In this document: piece after piece, positions 7,047-12,910 of the stretch
Position numbering within the stretch: the stretch's first letter is position 1
Layout of the letters: each line of letters starts with the position of its first letter
Assembly: GCA_035630195.1 (NCBI GenBank)
Contig: DASQLD010000465.1
Coordinates: 1 to 12,910 of the forward strand
DNA: 12,910 nucleotides
Direction of reading: 5' to 3'
DNA from: DASQDN01 sp035630195
GTDB taxonomy: Bacteria; Acidobacteriota; Terriglobia; Bryobacterales; Bryobacteraceae
Position numbers and translations under genes: made by a program
Notes under the pieces: model-generated
Told to the model about the DNA's origin: nothing
Database searches by the model: none
What the model saw: only the letters and a program-made list of their open reading frames with translations

Positions 7047-8320
7047 TGCTGCCGCTCAAGCAACCGTCCGAGTCCCTCGGAAAACCGCTCTAACAGCGGC
7101 CGCCGCCTCCACTTTGCGTACGTAATCTGCCTACTCGCTGCCAGATCGTGCACGAAATCCTTGCGAAGACGCGCCGCCAGATCGCGATCGTTTGAAGCGA
7201 CATTCACCTCATCGTTGATCGTGAAGGATCGGTGATCGAGATTGGTCGAGCCGAACACAGACCACTTTCCGTCGACTACAAGCGTCTTGGCATGAATCAT
7301 AGAAGCCTGGTATTCGTGAATCTCCGCCCCTGCATGCAAAAGCTCGCCGTAGAGACGACGGCTCGCGCGCCGCGTCAGCAGATGATCGTTGTGCCCGCCG
7401 GGGCAGATGATTGTCAATTTCACGCCCCGCTCCACTGCGCGGACCATTTCGTTCCGAAGTCCCGCGTCGGGCAGGAAGTAGGGTGTCGTGATGTCGATGC
7501 GCTCTTTCGCGCTCGCGATCAAAGTCTGAAAGAGCATCCGTGCGCGCGTCGACTGTCCCGAAGTCAGACTGCTGTCAATCACCAGGGTCGCCGAGCCTGG
7601 CTCCTTCTTATCGAAACAGAAATACTCGTCCTCAGTCAGTAGCTCTCCCGAGGCTTCTAACCAATTTTCAATGAACGTGGCCTGAATCGACGCCACGGCG
7701 TCGCCCTGGATCCGGAACATCGTGTCGCGCCAGCGTGGATGCCTTTTCTTTGAAATCAGCCAGTGGTCCGCGAATCCGGCGCCGCCTATGAACGCAGTCT
7801 CGCAGTCCACCACGATGATCTCGCGGTGCGTACGACTATTGAGCCTCGGTAGCTGATGCCATTTGAAGCCGTGATACCACTCCACCCGTCCTCCGGCGGC
7901 TCTCAACTCTTTGAAATAGTAATTCCAGGTGGCGAAGCTGCCGATCGCGTCAAGAACCAGGTTGACCTTTACGCCGACCCGCGCCCGTTCCGTCAATGCG
8001 TCAACGAACCGCTTCGTCAGCTTGCCTCTCTGAAAAATGTAAGCTTCGAGGTTGACGCTTTTCTTAGCATTCCGAATCGCTTCGAGTTCCGCCTCGTAGA
8101 ATTCTTCCCCATTCGTCAGTACCTCGATGGAACTGTTTGCGTGGATGGCTGAGTCCGCCAGAGTAGCCAGAATACAGTCGAACTGCTCGCTATCCACAGG
8201 CGCCGACGGCGGCCGGGAAATCTTGTAGCGCAGCGTCGGCTCAAACAGAGCCAGGAACAGCAGGAAACTTTGGAACCCGATCGCAAGGATGGCGAGTATT
8301 TCGAAGGCCGACAGATTCAA
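7043..8320 (-). CDS. Phospholipase D/cardiolipin synthase-like protein, ClsB-type, with altered first HKD motif
   Basis: A 425-residue membrane-associated PLD-superfamily protein. One N-terminal transmembrane helix lies at about residues 5-27. Two PLD domains follow. The first has HREIIVVD (165-172) followed by AFIGGAGFADHW, and the second has the canonical HAKTLVVD (343-350) followed by GSTNLDHRSF. Cardiolipin synthases of this family transfer a phosphatidyl group between phospholipids at the inner membrane, using the paired His residues. The usual Lys of the first HxKxxxxD is Glu167 here (codon GAG), although both His and both Asp are kept. The single N-terminal helix and the neighbouring YbhP-like gene favour ClsB (YbhO) over ClsA, which has two helices. 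The start is TTG (8320-8318), supported by a strong upstream ribosome-binding site. It is the first gene of the minus-strand block. The substrate is inferred. Confidence 0.88.
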   Translation of the reverse strand: MNLSAFEILAILAIGFQSFLLFLALFEPTLRYKISRPPSAPVDSEQFDCILATLADSAIHANSSIEVLTNGEEFYEAELEAIRNAKKSVNLEAYIFQRGKLTKRFVDALTERARVGVKVNLVLDAIGSFATWNYYFKELRAAGGRVEWYHGFKWHQLPRLNSRTHREIIVVDCETAFIGGAGFADHWLISKKRHPRWRDTMFRIQGDAVASIQATFIENWLEASGELLTEDEYFCFDKKEPGSATLVIDSSLTSGQSTRARMLFQTLIASAKERIDITTPYFLPDAGLRNEMVRAVERGVKLTIICPGGHNDHLLTRRASRRLYGELLHAGAEIHEYQASMIHAKTLVVDGKWSVFGSTNLDHRSFTINDEVNVASNDRDLAARLRKDFVHDLAASRQITYAKWRRRPLLERFSEGLGRLLERQQ

Positions 8321-8455
8321 ATTTGGAACTCCCCTACTATGGGACGTCGAAACTCGCTTCCGCGTGTCACATCGACTAACCCAGGACGACCTCAGGCCAG
8401 GACACTTGTACGCGACTAAGATACTCTAGATCGGTAGGAATTTAGTAACCGTAAC
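8321..8455. promoter_or_regulatory. Divergent intergenic region between the cardiolipin synthase-like gene and the LacI-family gene
   Basis: This 135-base region separates two divergent genes and must hold the promoter of the LacI-family gene and probably that of the cls-eep-dnaG-rpoD directon. A TTGTAC (8406-8411) and an AT-rich stretch with GATACT (8420-8425) face rightward, but their spacing is wrong for a sigma-70 pair, so no promoter is assigned. I see no convincing LacI-type palindrome with a central CG; GTAACCGTAAC (8445-8455) just before the LacI start is a direct repeat of GTAAC, not an operator. Confidence 0.5.
8329..8334 (-). promoter_or_regulatory. Ribosome-binding site that fixes the TTG start of the cardiolipin synthase-like gene
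   Basis: On the minus strand the bases read GGGGAG, then 8 bases, then TTG (8320-8318). This is a strong Shine-Dalgarno match at good spacing, and the encoded residues (NLSAFEILAILAIGF) begin the transmembrane helix directly, so the rare TTG start is credible. Confidence 0.7.
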
Positions 8456-9532
8456 ATGAGTGGCGGGCTTCGTCCGAGACAACCGACTATCCGCGATATC
8501 GCCAATCGCGCCGGTGTGGCGCCAATGACAGTGTCCCGCGCGATTAACGACAAAGGTTATGTCAGCCCGGGCGCCCGTCAGCGCATCATGCAGGCGGTCA
8601 AGGATCTCGATTATCACCCGAACGGACTCGCGCGGAGTCTGAAGCGGAGCCGCACGCATGTTATCGGAATTCTGTTGCCGGACATTGCGCATCCTTTTTC
8701 TGCCGAACTTGCGCGTCATCTTGAACAGACTCTGCTTTCGCACGGCTATACGTCTTTCATTTCTACTTCCCAACGCAGTATCGAGCGCGAGCAGACTGCC
8801 CTGAATGCCTTCTTCGATCACCGCGTGGATGGAATCGTCGTCGCGACGCTCGAAACCAGAGCAGGCAACGATGCGCTACTTCGCTTCGTCAACCGTGGCC
8901 TTCCCGTCGTAGTGGTTGGCCGGACGCTCAGTCACCCGAATGTTGACCAGGTGAATGCAGATCATTTTCACGGCGGTCGCGAGATGGTCAACCACCTTGT
9001 CTCTTTGGGTCATCGCCGAATCGGCTTCATTGGCGCCTCTGGTGCCGTCAATTCGGTGCTGCCGCGTCTCCACGGGTATATGGATGGTATCCGGGTGCAC
9101 AATTGCGATTTGGATCCCGAATTGATTGTCGGACCTGATGACCTCGACTCGCCTGCTTTCGCGACGCAGGAAGAAGGTTTTGATGGTATGCGCCGGTTAC
9201 TGCAATTACCAAAGTGCCCTACCGCCGTCTTTGCGCGCAACGATGCAGTCGCGATCGGGGCCATGCGCGCCGCTCGTGACTTGGGTTTGAGCATCCCTGG
9301 GGACATTGCGATTGCGGGTTTCGATAATGTCCCGATGTCCGCCTATACGAGCCCGCCTCTAACTACGGTCAATCAGCCGACCGCGATCCTTGGCCAACGC
9401 GCAGCCGAGTTCGTACTCGATCGTATTGAAGGCAGAGTCTCGGCAGACCGACGCGATCTGTGTCTCGATTGCGAGATCGTGGTACGTCAGTCCACCATAG
9501 GTTCTGGCGTACCTGCTAAGCATGCCATGTAG
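8456..9532 (+). CDS. LacI/GalR-family transcriptional regulator
   Basis: A 358-residue protein, slightly longer than the typical 330-350. The DNA-binding domain (about 10-67) has TIRDIANRAGVAPMTVSRAI as the helix-turn-helix, then the hinge helix HPNGLARSLKRSRTH. The periplasmic-binding-protein-like core starts at HVIGILLPDIAHPFSAEL (68-85) and includes the RND motif (261-263) and GFDNVPMSAYTSPPLTTV (288-305), typical of the effector-binding and dimer regions. Such proteins bind a sugar or nucleoside and repress or activate catabolic operons. No sugar transport or catabolic gene lies nearby, so its target and ligand are unknown; it may act elsewhere or on the divergent operon. The ATG start gives a standard short N-terminal tail, but no good Shine-Dalgarno is seen: AGGA (8436-8439) is 16 bases away. 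Confidence 0.95.
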   Translation: MSGGLRPRQPTIRDIANRAGVAPMTVSRAINDKGYVSPGARQRIMQAVKDLDYHPNGLARSLKRSRTHVIGILLPDIAHPFSAELARHLEQTLLSHGYTSFISTSQRSIEREQTALNAFFDHRVDGIVVATLETRAGNDALLRFVNRGLPVVVVGRTLSHPNVDQVNADHFHGGREMVNHLVSLGHRRIGFIGASGAVNSVLPRLHGYMDGIRVHNCDLDPELIVGPDDLDSPAFATQEEGFDGMRRLLQLPKCPTAVFARNDAVAIGAMRAARDLGLSIPGDIAIAGFDNVPMSAYTSPPLTTVNQPTAILGQRAAEFVLDRIEGRVSADRRDLCLDCEIVVRQSTIGSGVPAKHAM

Positions 9533-9622
9533 TGCGTAACATCGCGCCCTCAAAAAAAATGATCCCGTCAACGTGCGCGCGCATCCTAATCACGCACACA
9601 TTCACCACACCGGAGCCTCACC

Positions 9623-10417
9623 ATGAAATCGTCAACCTTATCAATCATTTCGCTTGTTGCAATGGTCACGCTGTCGGGGTGCGGCTCGAAACCGGAACAG
9701 AACGCAGCCAACCAGGCGCCAACCGCGACCGTACCATCTGCGACGCCCCCGGCGGGAGCGCCGGCGGCTGTAACTCCGGACCCGACGCAACCGGCAACCG
9801 CACGTTCCGTCGCGCCTGCGACTCAGTCGGCCGCACGGGCTCCCGCGGCTCCAGCGCCCGAGCCGGTCAAGCCGCCCCCGCCACCACCGCCTAAGAAGTA
9901 CGTAGTAGCTGCCGGCACACCCATTTCTGTCAGAACAATAAGCGATGTGAGCACTAAAACCAACGCCAGTGGAACTTCGTTTGAAGCAACGTTAGCCAGT
10001 CCGCTCGTCGTGGATGGTCACACACTAGCCAAGACAGGTTCGACTGTTACAGGAACGGTTGTCAGCGCCGACAAAGGCGGCAAGGTGAAGGGCAAGGCAA
10101 TGATAACGCTGTCCTTGTCGCGTCTGCATCTCGCCAACGGAAGCGCCGCTACGATTCAGACCAACACTGTATCGAAGGAAGCCAAGAGCGGTACGAAAAA
10201 GAATATGATGAGAACCGGCATCGCTACGGGCGCTGGCGCTTTGATTGGCGGGCTCGCAGGTGGCGGAAAGGGCGCCGCCATCGGAGCGGGGGTCGGCGCG
10301 GGCGCCGGCGTCGCGACCAATGCGGCCACCCGTGGACCGGCTGCCGACATTCCGCCGGAAACTCTCCTCGAGTTCGCTCTGACCAGAGATCTCGTCGTCA
10401 CGGAAAAGCAGCGATAA
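9623..10417 (+). CDS. Predicted lipoprotein with Pro-rich spacer, beta-rich domain and glycine-zipper segment
   Basis: A 264-residue exported protein that I cannot assign to a named family. Residues 1-20 form a lipoprotein signal peptide with the lipobox LSGC (acylated Cys20). Residues 21-90 are low-complexity Ala/Pro/Thr ending in seven prolines, a likely flexible spacer across the envelope. Residues about 92-182 are predicted beta-rich (YVVAAGTPISVRTISDV, then GTSFEATL, and GSTVTGTVVSAD), resembling the small beta-domain of TrbI/VirB10-like or envelope proteins. A glycine-zipper segment (198-232) follows, which could insert into or pack on a membrane. The C-terminus (IPPETLLEFALTRDL) resembles a short tail domain seen after such segments. 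GGAG (9612-9615) lies 7 bases before the ATG, a good ribosome-binding site. Its neighbours do not reveal a role; an envelope structural or surface function is a guess. Confidence 0.8.
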   Translation: MKSSTLSIISLVAMVTLSGCGSKPEQNAANQAPTATVPSATPPAGAPAAVTPDPTQPATARSVAPATQSAARAPAAPAPEPVKPPPPPPPKKYVVAAGTPISVRTISDVSTKTNASGTSFEATLASPLVVDGHTLAKTGSTVTGTVVSADKGGKVKGKAMITLSLSRLHLANGSAATIQTNTVSKEAKSGTKKNMMRTGIATGAGALIGGLAGGGKGAAIGAGVGAGAGVATNAATRGPAADIPPETLLEFALTRDLVVTEKQR

Positions 10418-10424
10418 ACCCTCC

Positions 10425-10451
10425 GCGGGGCGCGTACCTCCGCCGCCCCGC
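10425..10451 (+). terminator. GC-rich hairpin after the lipoprotein gene, possible terminator
   Basis: GCGGGGCG (10425-10432) pairs perfectly with CGCCCCGC (10444-10451) across an 11-base loop, 7 bases after the lipoprotein stop codon. It could end that transcript, but no T-run follows, so a classical intrinsic terminator is not proven. Confidence 0.4.
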
Positions 10452-10544
10452 CCATACCCTCCCTGATCTTCACCCCCAAGAAGCAGGCGTAAGAACTCGA
10501 TACGATATACTGCGTCCCAGTCTAGGACACGATCACATACCAGC
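10452..10544 (+). promoter_or_regulatory. Leader region upstream of sdhC with a -10-like box
   Basis: The 127 bases between the lipoprotein stop and sdhC hold the hairpin described separately and then this stretch. TATACT (10506-10511) matches the sigma-70 -10 consensus TATAAT at five of six positions and lies 33 bases before the sdhC ATG. No -35 match lies at the right spacing (10483-10488 reads GCAGGC). A promoter for the sdh genes here is plausible but unproven. AGGA (10524-10527) lies 17 bases from the ATG, too far for a strong ribosome-binding site. Confidence 0.3.
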
Positions 10545-11360
10545 ATGCAAACTACGTCGAACACGAAGCCCAGCGGGGCCGCGCCAGATGTTTTATGGAT
10601 CAATGGTCGTTTTGGGAACACCTCTCGTCGCGACACATGGTGGCTTCCGCCTTTGTTGGTGTTCCTAGGGTTCGGCGCATTCCTTGTCTATGCAAACTGG
10701 GCAGCGTTTCAGAACGCCCACTATACCTACGGACCGTACATTTCCCCTTTTTATTCGCCCGAGATCTATGGTGATTCTCCGCACGCGATGCTCGGTCCCA
10801 AGCCGTCCTGGTATCCCGATTTCCTGCCATTCTCCCCGGCCTTATTTATTCTCTGGATACCTGGCCTGTTCCGTTTCACCTGCTATTACTACCGCGGCGC
10901 GTATTACAAAGCATTCTGGGCCGATCCACCCGCATGCTCCGTCGGCGAGCCGCGCAAGTCCTACTGGGGCGAAAATAGTCTTCCCCTGATCTTCCAGAAT
11001 CTTCACCGGCAGTTTCTTCGGCTCTCCTACATCATCTGGGGATTTCTTGTTTGGGATGTGTGGAAGGCGCTCTGGTTCGCAGATGGATTCGGCATCGGTC
11101 TCGGAACCATCATTCTGCTGATCAACGTGATCCTGATCGGCGGCTATGTCTTCGGATGCCATGCCTTCCGGCATCTGATCGGGGGCGGACTCAACCGTCT
11201 GTCCGAGCATCCAACCCGCCACAAGCTATACGATTGCGTCACTTGTCTGAACGGGAAGCACAAACTTTGGGCTTGGGCGAGCCTGTTTTCCGTCGGCTTC
11301 GCCGACATATATGTGCGTCTCTGCTCCATGGGCATCTGGTCCGACTGGAGAATCCTTTAA
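10545..11360 (+). CDS. sdhC: Succinate dehydrogenase membrane anchor subunit, type F (mycobacterial Sdh1-like)
   Basis: A 271-residue integral membrane protein with about five hydrophobic helices (roughly 33-52, 97-112, 155-178, 184-209 and 241-262). It lies directly before sdhA, overlapping it by one base (TAATG), so it is the complex II anchor that passes electrons to quinone. It is not the common two-subunit SdhC/SdhD anchor: the single large protein resembles SdhC of mycobacterial Sdh1 (the Rv0249c group), as I recall that sequence. Shared blocks are FTCYYYRGAYYKAFW (111-125), DPPACSVGEP (127-136), QNLHRQF (151-157), FGCHAFRHLIGG (203-214), CVTC (231-234) and KHKLWAWASL (238-247). Mycobacterial Sdh1 was reported to hold a Rieske-type [2Fe-2S] cluster in the membrane region, ligated by Cys and His. 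C113, C131, H154, C205, H206, H210 and H239 are candidates here. Cluster binding is inferred from homology. Confidence 0.85.
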   Translation: MQTTSNTKPSGAAPDVLWINGRFGNTSRRDTWWLPPLLVFLGFGAFLVYANWAAFQNAHYTYGPYISPFYSPEIYGDSPHAMLGPKPSWYPDFLPFSPALFILWIPGLFRFTCYYYRGAYYKAFWADPPACSVGEPRKSYWGENSLPLIFQNLHRQFLRLSYIIWGFLVWDVWKALWFADGFGIGLGTIILLINVILIGGYVFGCHAFRHLIGGGLNRLSEHPTRHKLYDCVTCLNGKHKLWAWASLFSVGFADIYVRLCSMGIWSDWRIL

Positions 11361-12910
11361 TGGCGGACTTCCAGTCGTATTCCTACGACGTTCTGGTAAT
11401 CGGAGCGGGCGGTGCGGGCCTTCGCGCCGCCATCGAAGCGGCTGCCTCTGGCGTCAAAGTTGGCGTCGTCTGCAAGTCGCTTCTCGGCAAAGCTCACACC
11501 GTAATGGCTGAGGGCGGAGTCGCAGCCGCTCTAGCCAATGTCGACGATCGGGACAATTGGCGTGTCCATTTTGCCGACACCATGCGCGGTGGGCAATATC
11601 TCAACAATTGGCGTATGGCCGAGTTGCACGCCAAGGAAGCTCCCGAACGTGTCAAGGAGCTTGAGGCTTGGGGCGCTCTCTTCGATCGCACCAAAGACGG
11701 ACGAATTCTCCAACGCAACTTTGGCGGGCATCGATATCCCAGACTCGCCCACGTCGGCGACCGCACCGGCCTGGAGATGATTCGTACCCTGCAGGACCAT
11801 GGCATCCATACCGGAATGGAAGTCCACATGGAGTGCACGGTCCTGACATTGCTCCTCGATGGTGGGCGCATTGCCGGAGCCTTTGGGTACAACCGCGAAA
11901 AAGGCAATTTCATTCTTTGGAGCGCAAAGGCAGTGATCATCGCTACCGGAGGAATTGGCCGGGCCTTCAAGATCACGAGCAATAGTTGGGAGTACACCGG
12001 CGACGGGCATGCTCTCGCCTATCGTGCCGGCGCCGAGCTCCTGGATATGGAGTTCGTGCAGTTCCATCCCACGGGAATGGTGTGGCCGATCAGCGTGCGC
12101 GGCATTCTTGTTACCGAAGGCGTTCGCGGCGAAGGCGGTGTTCTTCGCAACAGCGAAGGCCGTCGCTTCATGTTCGATGACATCCCGGAGAACTACAAGT
12201 CCCAAACGGCCGATACCGAAGAAGAAGGCTGGCGTTACACACAGGGCGATAAGAACGCCCGCCGGCCACCTGAGCTATTAACCCGCGATCACGTCGCGCG
12301 ATGCATCAACCGGGAAGTGAAAGCCGGGCGGGGAAGTCCGCACGGCGGCGTGTTCCTCGATATCGCTTGGATCAAGGAACGTCTACCAAACGGAGCCGAC
12401 CATATCAAACGCAAGCTGCCGAGCATGTATCACCAGTTCAAGCAACTCGCCGAGATTGACATCACTCAAGTCCCAATGGAAGTCGGACCGACCACGCACT
12501 ACATGATGGGCGGTGTGCTGGTGGACGGCGATTCACAAGCCTCCACTGTCCCAGGGCTGTACGCAGCCGGGGAAGCAGCCGCGGGGTTGCATGGCGCCAA
12601 CCGGCTCGGAGGAAATTCTTTGTCTGACCTGATCGTCTTCGGCCAGCGCGCCGGCAAATATGCCGCCGAGTATGCGCGTAACAGCGCGGCCGCTGCAATC
12701 GATGACGGCCAGGTAAACGCGGCGATTGCGACTGCTCTCTCCCCGCTCGAAAACAGCGCGGCCGGAGAAAATCCCTATCAGATCCAGTACGAACTGCAGG
12801 ACTTTATGCAGGATCTTGTCGGCATTGTCCGCACTGAGGAAGAGATGGAGCGCGCTCTCGTATCCATTGAAAAACTGAAGACGCGAGCCGTGCGTGCTGG
12901 CGTTCCCAAT
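11360..12910 (+). CDS. sdhA: Succinate dehydrogenase/fumarate reductase flavoprotein subunit, 3' truncated by the window
   Basis: The frame is open from ATG 11360 to the window end (517 codons), so the C-terminus, probably the last part of the C-terminal domain, is missing. The FAD-binding Rossmann motif DVLVIGAGGAGLRAAIEA lies near the N-terminus. GKAHTVMAEGG carries H46, the expected covalent FAD attachment residue. Active-site motifs are QFHPTG (234-239), TEGVRGEGG with R256, and GPTTHYMMGG with H380, followed by GEAAAGLHGANRLGGNSL. All key residues are intact. The protein oxidises succinate to fumarate in the TCA cycle. It starts one base into the stop of sdhC (TAATG), with GGAG at 11347-11350, so translation is coupled. 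The order C-A matches the mycobacterial sdh1 operon (C-A-B), so sdhB is expected just downstream of the window. Confidence 0.97.
   Translation, partial: MADFQSYSYDVLVIGAGGAGLRAAIEAAASGVKVGVVCKSLLGKAHTVMAEGGVAAALANVDDRDNWRVHFADTMRGGQYLNNWRMAELHAKEAPERVKELEAWGALFDRTKDGRILQRNFGGHRYPRLAHVGDRTGLEMIRTLQDHGIHTGMEVHMECTVLTLLLDGGRIAGAFGYNREKGNFILWSAKAVIIATGGIGRAFKITSNSWEYTGDGHALAYRAGAELLDMEFVQFHPTGMVWPISVRGILVTEGVRGEGGVLRNSEGRRFMFDDIPENYKSQTADTEEEGWRYTQGDKNARRPPELLTRDHVARCINREVKAGRGSPHGGVFLDIAWIKERLPNGADHIKRKLPSMYHQFKQLAEIDITQVPMEVGPTTHYMMGGVLVDGDSQASTVPGLYAAGEAAAGLHGANRLGGNSLSDLIVFGQRAGKYAAEYARNSAAAAIDDGQVNAAIATALSPLENSAAGENPYQIQYELQDFMQDLVGIVRTEEEMERALVSIEKLKTRAVRAGVPN

Noticed and set aside
8406..8425. 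TTGTAC and GATACT as a sigma-70 promoter for the LacI-family gene
   Set aside because: The boxes are separated by 8 bases, far from the required 16-18, and no better-spaced pair was found.
9552..9559. Run of eight A residues after the LacI-family stop
   Set aside because: No hairpin precedes it and it is not a T-run for the plus transcript, so it is not an intrinsic terminator; it is probably just a homopolymer in a short gap.
9532..9894. Plus-strand open frame of 120 codons overlapping the lipoprotein start
   Set aside because: It is in another frame to the lipoprotein, which has a signal peptide, a lipobox and a good ribosome-binding site; this frame has none of these.
10025..10636. Minus-strand open frame of 203 codons spanning the lipoprotein/sdhC gap
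   Set aside because: It runs antisense to two supported genes and shows no recognisable motif.
11531..12205. Minus-strand open frame of 224 codons
   Set aside because: It is antisense to sdhA, whose motifs (H46, QFHPTG, R256) establish the plus strand as coding.
1..12910. tRNA, rRNA, CRISPR, insertion sequence, phage or defence genes
   Set aside because: No cloverleaf, regularly spaced repeat, transposase or phage-like protein was recognised; all long frames on the coding strands are accounted for.

Overview
The window is a gene-dense bacterial chromosome segment with fairly high GC. It holds ten protein genes plus a truncated gene at each end, arranged in three blocks of alternating strand. 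I see no tRNA, rRNA, CRISPR array, insertion sequence or phage gene, and no stretch over 300 bases without a gene. The gene mix suggests an Acidobacteriota member, possibly Solibacter/Bryobacter-like: a DUF1553/DUF1501 pair of the kind abundant in Planctomycetes and Solibacter, a dnaG-rpoD pair, and an actinobacterial-style succinate dehydrogenase with a five-helix membrane anchor. This placement is inferred from gene content, not from a database search.

Block 1 (plus strand, 2-2826) has the C-terminal part of a DUF1553 protein, a DUF1501 protein with a Tat-like N-terminus, and a NadD/NMNAT-like nucleotidyltransferase. The last gene runs 43 bases into the convergent rpoD.

Block 2 (minus strand, 8320 down to 2784) is a four-gene directon. 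In transcription order it holds a phospholipase D/cardiolipin synthase-like gene (TTG start), an endonuclease/exonuclease/phosphatase-family gene joined to it by a 4-base GTGA overlap, DNA primase dnaG, and the primary sigma factor rpoD (GTG start). The first two resemble the E. coli clsB (ybhO)/ybhP pair and sit ahead of a dnaG-rpoD core that lacks an adjacent rpsU.

Block 3 (plus strand, 8456-12910) starts divergently with a LacI-family regulator that has no sugar genes beside it. Next comes a lipoprotein with a Pro-rich spacer, a beta-rich domain and a glycine-zipper segment. It ends with sdhC and sdhA, overlapping by one base (TAATG); sdhA runs off the window. The SdhC resembles the anchor of mycobacterial Sdh1 (type F complex II), reported to carry a membrane-embedded Rieske-type [2Fe-2S] cluster, and it keeps many Cys and His residues near its membrane helices.

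Most of the window is housekeeping. I did not find a clearly new multi-gene system. The points most worth a second look are the Cys/His-rich SdhC, the Lys-to-Glu change in the first HKD motif of the cardiolipin synthase-like protein, and the coupling of a ClsB/YbhP-like pair to dnaG-rpoD.
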